Assembly (NCBI RefSeq): GCF_029168315.1
Contig: NZ_JARGYD010000004.1
Coordinates: 186,001-250,000 of the forward strand
Reading direction: 5' to 3'
Origin: Psychromarinibacter halotolerans
GTDB lineage: Bacteria; Pseudomonadota; Alphaproteobacteria; Rhodobacterales; Rhodobacteraceae
Length of the DNA stretch: 64,000 nucleotides
A program made the translations under genes and the position numbers. This document shows positions 27,558 to 36,605 of the stretch, piece by piece (within the stretch, counting starts at the first letter, position 1; the number at the start of each line of letters is the position of its first letter). Under the pieces are notes generated by a model. The model did no database searches and was not told the DNA's origin. It was given only the letters and a program-made list of their open reading frames with translations.

Positions 27558-27660
27558 CGGCCGCTGCGCCGGATCCGTCCGGCGCAGGCACCGAAGCTCG
27601 TGCGGAGCGGTCGATCTCCCTGCCGCTCCGCACCCACCAAAAACGTACGTGCGAGGCACC

Positions 27661-28608
27661 ATGTCCAACAGTGCAATCGAGCGGGCCGCCGCGGCCACGC
27701 CTCCGAAACTTGCCCGCAGGGTACGGGGGTTATCGGACCGGGCCATCGCGTGGATCTTCGTCGCGCCCACGATCTTCCTGCTGCTGGCGGTCAATATCTT
27801 CCCGCTGATCTGGACGATCCGGCTGAGTTTCACCAACTACCGCGTCAACCGTCCGAACGCCGAAGTCGAATGGGTCGGCCTGCGCAACTACCAGCGCATC
27901 CTGACGGACGAGGATATCTGGCAGACGATGCAGGCGACGGCGCATTTCCTGTTCTGGACCATCGCCTTGCAAGTGCTGATCGGCTTTGCGCTGGCATGGC
28001 TGATCAACAAGAAATTCCGCGGCGACAATTTCTGGACCACGATCATCGTGCTTCCGATGATGCTGTCGCCGGCGGTGGTGGGGAACTTCTGGACCTTCCT
28101 GTACCAGCCGCAAATCGGGCTGTTCAATTACGTGGTCGGCTTCGTCTCGGGCACCGATCCGTCAAGCTTTTCGATGATCGGAGAGGTCTCGCTGGCGCCT
28201 TGGGCGATTGTCATCGTCGATACATGGATGTGGACGCCCTTTGTCATGCTGATCTGCCTTGCCGGGCTGAGGTCGATCCCGACGTCGATCTACGAAGCCG
28301 CGGAATGCGACCGGGCGTCGCCGTGGCGGCAATTCTGGACGATCACCGTGCCGATGGTGCTGCCGTTCCTGATGCTGGCCGTGCTGTTCCGGGGGATCGA
28401 GAACTTCAAGATGTTCGACCTTGTGGTGCAACTGACCGGGGGCGGGCCGGGATCGACCACGGAACTGACCTCCATCAACCTTAAGCGCGAAGCGTTCGAG
28501 AAATGGCGCACGGGCTATGCCTCGGCCTACGCGATCATCCTGTTCGTCACGGTGTTCGGATTGGCCTCGATTTACGTGAAGGCGCTGAACAAGGTAAAGG
28601 AACGCTGA
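27661..28608 (+). CDS. Carbohydrate ABC transporter permease 1 (MalF/UgpA type)
   Basis: Inner-membrane permease of 315 residues with six predicted helices, beginning with the typical IAWIFVAPTIFLLLAVNIFPLIWTIRLSFTNY. The EAA loop is AAECDRASPWRQFWTITVPMVLP. Start at ATG 27661; the longer open frame from 27424 overlaps the binding-protein gene and is rejected. The next gene starts one base after its stop, so the two are translationally coupled. Confidence 0.93.
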   Translation: MSNSAIERAAAATPPKLARRVRGLSDRAIAWIFVAPTIFLLLAVNIFPLIWTIRLSFTNYRVNRPNAEVEWVGLRNYQRILTDEDIWQTMQATAHFLFWTIALQVLIGFALAWLINKKFRGDNFWTTIIVLPMMLSPAVVGNFWTFLYQPQIGLFNYVVGFVSGTDPSSFSMIGEVSLAPWAIVIVDTWMWTPFVMLICLAGLRSIPTSIYEAAECDRASPWRQFWTITVPMVLPFLMLAVLFRGIENFKMFDLVVQLTGGGPGSTTELTSINLKREAFEKWRTGYASAYAIILFVTVFGLASIYVKALNKVKER

Positions 28609-28609
28609 G

Positions 28610-29257
28610 ATGAAACGCCTTGTCCTGTCCGCTCTCGTTTGCCTTTCCACCGCCGCCGCCTGTGGCGCCACCGAGGCGCTAGAGACCTTCGAGATCTGCA
28701 CCACGCCCGACAGAACCGGAACAAAGGTGCCGGAGGCACTGGCCGCGCGGGGCTGGTCGCCCACCTCGTTCTCTCCCGACGGGCCGGTACTGGCTATGCC
28801 CGAGGGAAGCCTGTCCCCGGATGAACTGGCGGTCATCTTCTGGTTCATGATGGGCGACGGCGAAAGCAACCGGTCCGTCGATTATTTGCGCCATCGACTG
28901 GAAACCGCGCTTAGGGACGATTGGCCCGAGCGGGTCCGATCACTTTTCCTTTCGCGCCGCACGCTGCTGACCAAGAACGGCGCGCTTCTGGCGGTGTCGT
29001 CCGACCCCAGGACCACCACATGCAACTACATCGGGCCCGGCGAGGACGGGGATGGCGAACTCCTTCAAATGCTGGATTTGCCTCATCGCGAACGGACGCT
29101 GATGGAGTGGGTCCGGATCTATGAGGATCCACCTTTTCTGTTTGGCTTCGCGGCAATCGCGAAACCCGGTCCGTTGAACGACCTGCTTGATATGGACGTC
29201 GGACCGCTGACGCTTTTCGGGTCCAAAATAGTTAACGATCCGGAGGCGGTGCAATGA
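28610..29257 (+). CDS. Unknown secreted protein embedded in the sugar ABC operon
   Basis: A 215-residue protein with a Sec signal (MKRLVLSALVCLSTAAACGA; a lipobox-like AAAC is possible) and no family I can name. The mature part contains two Cys (EICTTPDR and TTCNYIGPGE) that could form a disulfide. It begins one base after the first permease stop and its own stop overlaps the second permease start as ATGA. Both junctions imply it is made together with the transporter, so a periplasmic accessory role in uptake is likely. It is not a known ABC subunit. Confidence 0.8.
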   Translation: MKRLVLSALVCLSTAAACGATEALETFEICTTPDRTGTKVPEALAARGWSPTSFSPDGPVLAMPEGSLSPDELAVIFWFMMGDGESNRSVDYLRHRLETALRDDWPERVRSLFLSRRTLLTKNGALLAVSSDPRTTTCNYIGPGEDGDGELLQMLDLPHRERTLMEWVRIYEDPPFLFGFAAIAKPGPLNDLLDMDVGPLTLFGSKIVNDPEAVQ

Positions 29258-30192
29258 GCGACTTTTCCGTCATCGCAGCGTCTCGAACGCAGAAGTGGGT
29301 CGCCGGAACGCTGGTTGTGGCCTACGCCGTCATCACCCTTCTGCCGCTTCTGTGGATCATCGCCACCGGGTTCAAATCGCCATCGGACGCCATCGCCTAT
29401 CCGCCCAAGATCCTGTTCGAGCCGACGCTGGAAGGCTACGTCAACCTGTTCACCACGCGCACCCGGCAGACGGCCGAGTTCCTTGCCGCCAACCCGCCGC
29501 AGACGTGGTACGAGGAAATCGTGCGCAAGTACGACATGGTGATCGCGGGGCCGTCGCGGTTTGGCGCGCGTTTCATGAACTCGGTCATCATCGGCTTCGT
29601 ATCGACCTTCCTGTCGGTCTTCCTTGGCACGCTGGCGGCCTATGCCTTCTCGCGCTTCCGGGTGCCGCTGAAGGACGACCTGATGTTCTTCATCCTGTCG
29701 ACCCGGATGATGCCGCCCATCGCGGTGGCGATCCCGATTTTCCTGATGTTCCGGGCGCTGGGCCTCAGCGACACCCACGCGGGCATGATCATGCTGTACA
29801 CGGCGGTGAACCTGTCGCTGGCGGTGTGGCTGCTGAAGGGCTTCATCGACGAGATCCCGCGCGAATACGAAGAAGCCGCGCTGATCGACGGCTACACGCG
29901 GTTTCAGGCGTTCTACAAGGTGGTGCTGCCGCAGGCGGCCACCGGCATAGCGTCGACCGCGATCTTCTGCCTGATCTTCGCGTGGAACGAATACGCCTTC
30001 GCCGTGCTGCTGACCTCTGGCACGGCCCAGACCGCGCCGCCCTTCATCCCGACGATCATCGGCGTGGGCGGGCAAGACTGGCCCGCGGTCGCCGCCGGCG
30101 CCACGATCTTCCTGCTGCCGGTCGTCGTCTTCACCATCCTGCTGCGCAAGCACCTGCTGCGGGGCATCACCTTCGGAGCGGTCCGCAAATGA
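29254..30192 (+). CDS. Carbohydrate ABC transporter permease 2 (MalG/UgpE type)
   Basis: Inner-membrane permease of 312 residues. After helix one (VVAYAVITLLPLLWIIATGFKSP) there is a longer than usual periplasmic loop (about residues 60-105) before the core helices; the EAA loop reads EEAALIDGYTRFQAFYKVVLPQA and the end FTILLRKHLLRGITFGAVRK is typical. Coupled by four-base overlaps both to the preceding secreted-protein gene and to the following small membrane protein. Confidence 0.93.
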   Translation: MSDFSVIAASRTQKWVAGTLVVAYAVITLLPLLWIIATGFKSPSDAIAYPPKILFEPTLEGYVNLFTTRTRQTAEFLAANPPQTWYEEIVRKYDMVIAGPSRFGARFMNSVIIGFVSTFLSVFLGTLAAYAFSRFRVPLKDDLMFFILSTRMMPPIAVAIPIFLMFRALGLSDTHAGMIMLYTAVNLSLAVWLLKGFIDEIPREYEEAALIDGYTRFQAFYKVVLPQAATGIASTAIFCLIFAWNEYAFAVLLTSGTAQTAPPFIPTIIGVGGQDWPAVAAGATIFLLPVVVFTILLRKHLLRGITFGAVRK

Positions 30193-30386
30193 GCACCCCT
30201 GACCAAGATCGTACCACCCCCCGCCTGTTCCGGCGCGGCCCGTGGGAGATGGCGGCCTCGATCCTCATCGGGCTGGGCGTCGTGATGATGATGCAGCCCT
30301 TCGTGATGGTCGCCTTCACCTATTCCTTCATCGTCACGCTGGCCGGGACCGTCATGTTCCTGATCGTCAGCCACTTCCCGGAGTAA
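30189..30386 (+). CDS. Small two-helix membrane protein of the sugar ABC operon
   Basis: A 65-residue protein: basic N-terminus (TPRLFRRGPWEMAAS), then two hydrophobic helices (ILIGLGVVMMMQPFVMVAF and FIVTLAGTVMFLIVSHF). It starts in an ATGA overlap with the second permease and is followed two bases later by the ATPase gene. Small membrane proteins at this position are seen in some polyol importers, such as the glycerol transporter Glp operons of rhizobia; it may stabilise the complex. Function is inferred from position only. Confidence 0.8.
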   Translation: MSTPDQDRTTPRLFRRGPWEMAASILIGLGVVMMMQPFVMVAFTYSFIVTLAGTVMFLIVSHFPE

Positions 30387-30388
30387 GC

Positions 30389-31486
30389 ATGGCCCAGATC
30401 CGGATCGACAACCTGCGCAAGGACTTCGGCGAGTTCACCGCCGTACAGTCCTCGACCTTCACCATCGAGGATGGCGAGTTCTTCATGCTGCTGGGGCCGT
30501 CGGGCTGCGGCAAGACGACGACGCTGCGGATGATGGCGGGGCTGGAACTGCCGACCAGCGGCGAGATCTACATCGACGGGCAAGAGGTCGGTGGCCGCCG
30601 CGCCAGCCAGCGCGACATCGCCTTCGTGTTCCAGATGTTCGCCTTGTATCCGCACATGAACGTCCGCGCCAACATCGGCTATCCGCTGCGCAGCCAAGGC
30701 GTGTCGCGCGCGAAGACCCGCGAAAAGGTCGAAGACATCGCACGCCTGCTGGGGATCACCGACCTTCTCGACAAGCCGGTCGGCGGCCTGTCCGGCGGCG
30801 ACCGGCAGCGGGTCGCGCTGGGCCGCGCCATCGTGCGCGAGCCGAAGGCGTTCTTCATGGACGAACCGCTGGGCGCCTTGGACGCCGAGTTCCGCGAACA
30901 TATGGCGGAAGAGTTGCGTGCGCTGCACGACCGGATGGGGGCGACGACCGTTTACGTGACCCACGACCAGCTGGAAGCGATGCAGATGGGGGACAAGATC
31001 GTCGTGATGAACCACGGCGTGGTCGAGCAGTTCGGCGTGCCGCAGGACCTGTACGACTGGCCCGCGACGCTGTTCGTTGCGGGTTTCCTTGGCTCGCCGC
31101 CGATGAACAAGCTGGAATTCGACGGCACGGTCGAACAGGGCACCGGCGCGCAGGTTCTTGGCGGCACGGCCTTCGAGGTGCCCGTGATGCGAGAGGGGGC
31201 GCAGGGCCGTATCGTGCTGGGCGTACGGCCCGAGCACGTTCACCTAGAGGCCGACGCGCCGCTGCGCGCCAAGGTGGTGGCGACGGAATATCTGGGCACC
31301 ACCCAGATCGTCACGCTTCTGACGGATCACGGCGAGGTCAAGGCGCGCGTCCCATCGCATCAGCGGGTGACCGAGGGGGAAACGACCGGCCTGCGGTTCG
31401 ACGCCCGCATGATCAGCCTGTTCGACGCGGACACCTCGCGCGCGCTTCGGTCCGCCGGAAACGAAGGAGTGCTGTTTCATGGCTGA
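30389..31486 (+). CDS. Carbohydrate ABC transporter ATP-binding protein 1 (UgpC/MalK type)
   Basis: Cytoplasmic ATPase of 365 residues: Walker A GPSGCGKTTT, Q-loop VFQMFALYPHMNV, signature LSGGDRQRVALGRAIVREP, Walker B FFMDEPLGALDAE and switch His in YVTHDQ. A C-terminal TOBE/OB-fold regulatory domain follows (LGVRPEHVHLEADAPL). Start at ATG 30389 behind CCGGAG; upstream open frame is rejected. It overlaps the second ATPase gene by eight bases. Two separate ATPase genes in one importer operon suggest a heterodimeric motor. Confidence 0.94.
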   Translation: MAQIRIDNLRKDFGEFTAVQSSTFTIEDGEFFMLLGPSGCGKTTTLRMMAGLELPTSGEIYIDGQEVGGRRASQRDIAFVFQMFALYPHMNVRANIGYPLRSQGVSRAKTREKVEDIARLLGITDLLDKPVGGLSGGDRQRVALGRAIVREPKAFFMDEPLGALDAEFREHMAEELRALHDRMGATTVYVTHDQLEAMQMGDKIVVMNHGVVEQFGVPQDLYDWPATLFVAGFLGSPPMNKLEFDGTVEQGTGAQVLGGTAFEVPVMREGAQGRIVLGVRPEHVHLEADAPLRAKVVATEYLGTTQIVTLLTDHGEVKARVPSHQRVTEGETTGLRFDARMISLFDADTSRALRSAGNEGVLFHG

Positions 31487-32474
31487 AGTCACCCTGCGCA
31501 ACATCACGCGGCGCTTTGGCGAGACGCTGGCGCTGGACGGTGTGTCGATGACGGTGCCGGACGGCGCGTTCGTCGTGCTTCTTGGCCCGACCGGTGCTGG
31601 CAAGACCACGACGCTGCGGCTGATCTCGGGGCTTGATGCGCCGGACGGTGGCGAAATCTCGATCGGCGGGCGCGACGTGACCAACCTGACGCCCGCTCAG
31701 CGCAACGTGGCGATGGTGTTCCAGCAATACTCGCTGTACCCGCACATGACCGTCCGCGAGAACCTTGCCTTCCCGCTGAAATCGCCCCTTCTCAGCACCC
31801 CCGCCGACGAGATTGCGCGCAAGGTGGGGCGCGTCGCCGAGATGCTTCAGATCTCGCACAAGCTGGACAACAAGGCGACCGCGCTGTCGGGCGGCGAGAT
31901 GCAGCGCGTGTCCATCGGGCGGGCGCTGGTGCGCGACCCGGCAGCGTATCTGATGGACGAACCGCTCAGCTCGCTGGATGCCAAGCTGCGCGCCGACCTG
32001 CGGGTCGAACTGAAAGCGATCCAGTCCGAGGCGCGGGCGACCTTTCTGTACGTGACCCACGACCAGATCGAGGCGATGACGATGGCCACCCATGTCGGCG
32101 TGCTGGAACAGGGCCGGTTGGTCCAGTTCGGCACCCCGCGCGAGGTCTATGAGGCCCCGGTCAGCATCTATGCCGCCAGTCGGCTAGGCCTGCCGCGCAT
32201 CAACATCCTGCCCGCCGACCTGTTCGGCACCGCGCCGCCGGGCGCCCGCTGGATCGGCCTGCGCCCGGAACAGATCCGTCAGGGTGAAGGACAGGACAGC
32301 GAGGTCGTGCGCGTCGAGCGGCTGGGCGATCAGACCCGTCTGCATCTGAGGTTCCGCAACCAGGATCTGGTGACGGTGACCGACCCGCACACCGAACTGC
32401 AGGCGGGCCAGACTTTGAAGATCAGCCCCCGGAACCCCTATTACTTCGACGCCGACGGCGCCCGTGCCCTTTGA
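31479..32474 (+). CDS. Carbohydrate ABC transporter ATP-binding protein 2
   Basis: Second ATPase, 331 residues: Walker A GPTGAGKTTT, Q-loop VFQQYSLYPHMTV, signature LSGGEMQRVSIGRALVRDP, Walker B YLMDEPLSSLDAK, switch His YVTHDQIEAMT. Its TOBE-type C-terminal region is shorter than in subunit 1. All catalytic positions are intact in both copies. It is followed 11 bases later by the kinase gene. Confidence 0.94.
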   Translation: MAEVTLRNITRRFGETLALDGVSMTVPDGAFVVLLGPTGAGKTTTLRLISGLDAPDGGEISIGGRDVTNLTPAQRNVAMVFQQYSLYPHMTVRENLAFPLKSPLLSTPADEIARKVGRVAEMLQISHKLDNKATALSGGEMQRVSIGRALVRDPAAYLMDEPLSSLDAKLRADLRVELKAIQSEARATFLYVTHDQIEAMTMATHVGVLEQGRLVQFGTPREVYEAPVSIYAASRLGLPRINILPADLFGTAPPGARWIGLRPEQIRQGEGQDSEVVRVERLGDQTRLHLRFRNQDLVTVTDPHTELQAGQTLKISPRNPYYFDADGARAL

Positions 32475-32485
32475 AGGAGACGACG

Positions 32486-34126
32486 ATGACCCTATTCATG
32501 AACAGCAAGGAAGACATCGTTAACGAAGCCGTGGACGGTCTGATCGCGTGTTCCGGTGGACGGCTGGCCCGGCTGGACGGTTACCCCCACATCCGCGCCG
32601 TGGTGCGCACCGACTGGGACCGCTCGAAGGTCGCGCTGGTGTCTGGCGGCGGGTCCGGTCACGAACCGTCCCACGCGGGGTTCCTCGGGCAGGGGATGCT
32701 GACCGCCGCGATCTGCGGCGACGTCTTCGCCTCGCCGTCGGTCGATGCGGTGCTGGCGGGCATCCTCGCCGTGACGGGACCGGCGGGCTGCCTGCTGATC
32801 GTCAAAAATTATACCGGCGACCGGCTGAACTTTGGCCTTGCGGCGGAGCGCGCGCGGGCCTTCGGGCTGAACGTCAGCATGGTGATCGTGGACGACGACG
32901 TGGCGCTGCCCGATCTGCCACAGGCACGGGGCGTGGCGGGCACGCTGCTGGTCCACAAGATCGCGGGCGCGCTGGCCGAGGGGGGCGCCGACCTTGCCAC
33001 GGTGACGGCAGCCGCCGAGAACGTGATCCGCCGGGTCCGGTCCATTGGCATGTCGCTGGACACCTGCATGGTGCCCGGTGTCCCGAAAGAGGACCGAATC
33101 CCGCCCGGAAAAGCCGAGCTGGGGCTGGGCATCCACGGCGAGGCCGGGGTCGAGCAGGTGGACTATATCGATGCCCGCACGGCCGTTGGCATGGTGGCGG
33201 ACAAGCTGTCGGGACACATGCCCGATGGCGTGCCTCATGTCGCGCTGCTGAACAACCTCGGCGGCGCCTCGGTGCTGGAGATGCAGGTACTGGCCTATGA
33301 ACTTGCCAACTCGGCCATCGCCGACCGGCTGAAATTCGTGATCGGCCCGGCAGCGATGATGACCTCGCTGGAAATGCGCGGCTTTTCGGTTTCGGTCTTC
33401 CCCGCTGACGCGGAAGAACTGGCGGCCTTGCAGGCCGAGACGCCGGTGACCGCTTGGCCCGGCGTGCGCGCCCTGACGCCGGTCGAGATCCGCGACCTGC
33501 CGGATGGCCTGCGCCCGATCAAGCCGCTGCCGTCCGACCACCCCGCGACCCGCGCCTTCCTGACCCGCTGCTGCGAGATCCTGATCGCCTGCGAAGCCGA
33601 CCTGAACGCGCTGGACGCGCGCACCGGCGACGGCGACACCGGCACCACGCTGGCCACCGCCGCGCGCGCGCTGGTGCACGCGATGGACGACCTGCCGCTG
33701 GCCGACCACACGCAGCTTTATCGCGCCATCGGGCAAGAGCTTAGCCAGACGATGGGCGGGTCGTCCGGTGTGCTGTTGGCGATCTTCTTCGCCGCCGCCG
33801 GCGATGCCGCGTCAAGCGGTATGCCGATCCGCGAGGCGCTGAAGGCCGGGTTGGAGCGTATGCAGCAGGTCGGCGGCGCGGAACTGGGCGATCGCACGAT
33901 GGTCGATGCGCTGCACCCCGCGTTGCAGCATTTGGCGGACGGTGACATTGCCGCCGCCGCCGTGGCCGCCCGAGAGGGGGCCGACCGCACGGCAGAGATG
34001 CTGAGGGCCAAGGCGGGGCGCGCGGCTTACGTCAATCCGGATCAGCTGCGCGGATACGTGGACCCGGGGGCGGAAGCGGTCGCACGCCTGTTCGAAAAGT
34101 TGTCCGCCGCCGGGGCCGACGCCTGA
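32486..34126 (+). CDS. Dihydroxyacetone-kinase family protein, fused DhaK-DhaL
   Basis: ATP-dependent kinase of 546 residues that should phosphorylate dihydroxyacetone or a related ketose. The DhaK half has His59 (GGGSGHEPSHAG), Asp112 (NYTGD) and the covalent substrate-binding His217 (GLGIHGEAG), positions that match E. coli DhaK closely. The DhaL half begins near residue 350 and carries the ADP-Mg site (LDARTGDGDTGTTLATAA) and GGSSGVL. Single-chain ATP-dependent versions include L- and D-erythrulose kinases. Start ATG 32486 follows AAGGAGACG. It ends the importer operon and is the main clue to the substrate. Confidence 0.92.
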   Translation: MTLFMNSKEDIVNEAVDGLIACSGGRLARLDGYPHIRAVVRTDWDRSKVALVSGGGSGHEPSHAGFLGQGMLTAAICGDVFASPSVDAVLAGILAVTGPAGCLLIVKNYTGDRLNFGLAAERARAFGLNVSMVIVDDDVALPDLPQARGVAGTLLVHKIAGALAEGGADLATVTAAAENVIRRVRSIGMSLDTCMVPGVPKEDRIPPGKAELGLGIHGEAGVEQVDYIDARTAVGMVADKLSGHMPDGVPHVALLNNLGGASVLEMQVLAYELANSAIADRLKFVIGPAAMMTSLEMRGFSVSVFPADAEELAALQAETPVTAWPGVRALTPVEIRDLPDGLRPIKPLPSDHPATRAFLTRCCEILIACEADLNALDARTGDGDTGTTLATAARALVHAMDDLPLADHTQLYRAIGQELSQTMGGSSGVLLAIFFAAAGDAASSGMPIREALKAGLERMQQVGGAELGDRTMVDALHPALQHLADGDIAAAAVAAREGADRTAEMLRAKAGRAAYVNPDQLRGYVDPGAEAVARLFEKLSAAGADA

Positions 34127-34137
34127 CCCGCACGGCA

Positions 34138-34785
34138 TCACGGATCGGCGCAGTCGAGGTAGGGGACCGCAGGGGATGATCCGCCCCTGCGCCGGTCCTC
34201 TTTCTCGCGGATGTGGCGCATGATCAGTTCCGAATAGAACCCAAGGTCGGCGACCGCTTCGCCGATCCGCGACGAAAGCGCGGTCATCTTATGCCCGTCG
34301 TCGCCCCAAAGCGTGGGGCTAAGCGATGCGACGTTCAGACAGGGCAGCACCACGTCGAACAGGGCCCGCACCGCCACGTAGTCGGAAAAATCCTCGATCG
34401 TGCGGGGCCGGTTCTCTGGTTGCAGCAGCGAATACCACGACGAGAAGATCCGTTCGACATGCACGGCCGCGCGAACCTCGCCGTCGGGGGACTGCCGCGT
34501 GAACACCCGCAGGCCCCGCGCGACAAGATCGTCCGACACGATCTCCAGATCCGGGAACGACACCAATTGACCCGGCCGCTCGCCCATGTGGGTCAGGACC
34601 GCATGCACGATCTCGGGATTGACCGCATTGGCGAAGGATCGGGTCTTCAGTTTCGACAGGGTCAGGGTCATCTCGGACGAGGTCACGTTGATGCTGTCGA
34701 CCACGAAACGCCGGTCCTCGGGCGCCTCGGACCGCGTCAGGTGGATGATCGCTTTGGCAGCGGGTGACGGAACCACATCCTTCAT
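34138..34785 (-). CDS. Conserved-looking hypothetical protein
   Basis: A soluble protein of 215 residues I do not recognise. It has no signal or membrane segment; notable stretches are DRRFVVDSINVTSSEMTLTLSKLKTR, VHAVLTHMGERPGQLVSFPDLEIVSDDLVARGLRVF, and WYSLLQPENRPRTIEDFSDY. The second of these resembles the effector/winged-helix region of a transcriptional regulator, but no helix-turn-helix is certain. Start at ATG 34785 with GGAGAG upstream; GTG 34800 is an alternative. Codon use is host-like. It is convergent with the kinase gene. Confidence 0.7.
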   Translation of the reverse strand: MKDVVPSPAAKAIIHLTRSEAPEDRRFVVDSINVTSSEMTLTLSKLKTRSFANAVNPEIVHAVLTHMGERPGQLVSFPDLEIVSDDLVARGLRVFTRQSPDGEVRAAVHVERIFSSWYSLLQPENRPRTIEDFSDYVAVRALFDVVLPCLNVASLSPTLWGDDGHKMTALSSRIGEAVADLGFYSELIMRHIREKEDRRRGGSSPAVPYLDCADP

Positions 34786-35015
34786 CAGCGATCTCTCCAC
34801 GGTCTCTCGAATGTCATGTGGAAGAGGTAAAACTGCGAGGGTTTACAAATGGTAAACGCCAGCGCGATCCGGAGGGGCAGGGCGGCTTGGTGGGGCGATC
34901 CTGCCGATACTGCGGACGGTTTAAGCTGTGATCGCGGCGTGCAGCCATCTTGGGTTGAAGGCGCAGTGGCTTCTGCACCAGAGCGTCGGGGCAGGGGCAG
35001 TTTGCGCGGGCGCGG

Positions 35016-35426
35016 TCAGGCCGGGCGGGGCCGCATCTGCCCGTCGATGACGCGGCTGACGTTTGCCAGGTCGAACTGGTCCTTGGTCCAGATCTCTCGC
35101 ACATTGGGGGCGTTTGCCTTCGCGTACATGAAGGGCGACGGCCAGTCGCTGACAAGGATCACCGGGATGTCGCGGTGGGCGGGCGTGTTGCTAAGTTCAA
35201 GCGCAAGGCTCGATCCGTGTCCGTCCGGCAGCGTGTTGTCCATGAAGATCAGCCGCACGCGGTACTTCGAAACGGCCTCTCGCGCGCGGGACACGGTTTC
35301 GACGAAGTAAACGTCGCGACACTTGGGATGAAGAGCCAGGACGCGGCGCATCATCTCGCGGTCCAGCGCCGAATCCTCGACCACCAGGATGTCCGGCGTG
35401 CGGGTGATCGGGGCTGCGGCGGCCAT
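35016..35426 (-). CDS. Stand-alone response-regulator receiver protein
   Basis: Single receiver domain of 136 residues: acidic pair in VVEDSALDREM, phosphoacceptor Asp63 in LIFMDNTLPDGHG, Ser in ILVSDW and Lys in EIWTKDQ. No output domain, so it should pass phosphate on or bind a target directly. A GTG at 35435 that overlaps the hybrid kinase stop as GTGA is an alternative start and would couple translation. Last gene of the five-gene phosphorelay operon. Confidence 0.88.
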   Translation of the reverse strand: MAAAAPITRTPDILVVEDSALDREMMRRVLALHPKCRDVYFVETVSRAREAVSKYRVRLIFMDNTLPDGHGSSLALELSNTPAHRDIPVILVSDWPSPFMYAKANAPNVREIWTKDQFDLANVSRVIDGQMRPRPA

Positions 35427-35431
35427 CCCGG

Positions 35432-36604
35432 TCACGCCACGTTGCTGTTCGGGGCGGGGGCCGCGGCGGGCGTGCCGGTCGCAGATATGCTGGCAAGGTG
35501 CGCGCCGGGACCACCGGGATCGGCGGCGATCGGAACCTGAACCTGTCCCAGCAGAATGTGGAACTGGCTGCCGCCGTCCGGATCGGGGGCGCACCAGATG
35601 TGCCCGTCATGGCGCTGTGCGATCTTGCGGCAGGTGGCAAGGCCAAGCCCGGTGCCGGCGGGCCGATTTGTGCCGTCGATCCGGCGGAACGGCTCGAAGA
35701 TGCGCTTGCGATAGCCTTCCTCGATGCCGGGCCCGTTGTCGGCCACCACCAGATGGGTCGCACCGTTTTCGGCGGTGGCTGAAACGGTGATCCGCGGAGG
35801 TGCACCGCCGGCGTATTTGATCGCGTTGCCGATCAGATTTTGCAGAAGCTGGACGATCTGGGCGCGAATGCAGCACAGGGTGACGTCGCCGCCGTCGACC
35901 CGGACCTCTGCGCCGCTTTCCGCGATTTCTCCGGTCAGGGCGGTGGTCGCTTCCGAGACCAGCGTCGATACGCTGATGTCTTCGGTCGTGGTTGCCCGGT
36001 CGTTTCGGATGTGATCGGCAAGACAGTCGATCAGATTGCGCATCTGCCGGTTCGCCCGCTGGACGAAATCGACCGCCTCGCGTGCGGCGTCGATGTCGCC
36101 GTTTCGAAGATCCTCTTCGGCTTGATCGCCGAAAAATGCGACGGCCCGGATCGGGGCCTTCAGGTCGTGCACCAGCGTGTCCGAAAACAGTTCCAGTTCG
36201 GTGCGCTGTTCTTCCAGTTGCCAGCGCAGCCGCGCGGCCTGCACGCTGTTTTCAAGGATCCGGGTCACCGCGTTCGCGTTGAGCGACCGTTTCGGAATGT
36301 AGTCCGTCGCGCCCTGCAGGATCGCGGACTTTGCAAGATCCTCGTCCCCCTGACCGGTGACAAGGATCACGGCACTGCGTGGCCACCGCTGTAACGCCGG
36401 CGTCACCAGTTCCAGCCCATCCGCATCGGGCAGGCGGTAGTCCATGAAGATCGCATCAATGACATGCGCGGCCTGATCCAGCATTTCTGCCCGGCAGCTG
36501 GCTTCGTGGACCGTCACGTCCAGACCGCAGGCAGCTATCAGGCGTCGGATCATCTTGCGGTCGGCATCGTCGTCATCGACAACCAGTACGCTCAGTCGTG
36601 CCAT
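35432..36604 (-). CDS. Hybrid receiver - histidine kinase
   Basis: Cytoplasmic protein of 390 residues with an N-terminal receiver (Asp55 in AIFMDYRLPDADG, Lys105 in DYIPKRS), a coiled linker, a HisKA dimerisation helix with His146 (LVHDLKAPIRAV) and a HATPase domain (NLIGNAIKYAGG, DNGPGIEEGY, GTGLGLATC). No membrane segment or sensory domain is seen, so its input is probably phosphate on its own receiver from the upstream kinase or the small receivers. Start ATG 36604 with GGGAG upstream. A Pro/Ala-rich tail follows the ATPase domain. Confidence 0.9.
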   Translation of the reverse strand: MARLSVLVVDDDDADRKMIRRLIAACGLDVTVHEASCRAEMLDQAAHVIDAIFMDYRLPDADGLELVTPALQRWPRSAVILVTGQGDEDLAKSAILQGATDYIPKRSLNANAVTRILENSVQAARLRWQLEEQRTELELFSDTLVHDLKAPIRAVAFFGDQAEEDLRNGDIDAAREAVDFVQRANRQMRNLIDCLADHIRNDRATTTEDISVSTLVSEATTALTGEIAESGAEVRVDGGDVTLCCIRAQIVQLLQNLIGNAIKYAGGAPPRITVSATAENGATHLVVADNGPGIEEGYRKRIFEPFRRIDGTNRPAGTGLGLATCRKIAQRHDGHIWCAPDPDGGSQFHILLGQVQVPIAADPGGPGAHLASISATGTPAAAPAPNSNVA

Positions 36605-36605
36605 C

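Noticed and set aside
26172..27836. 554-codon minus-strand ORF
   Set aside because: Antisense shadow of the sugar-binding protein gene.
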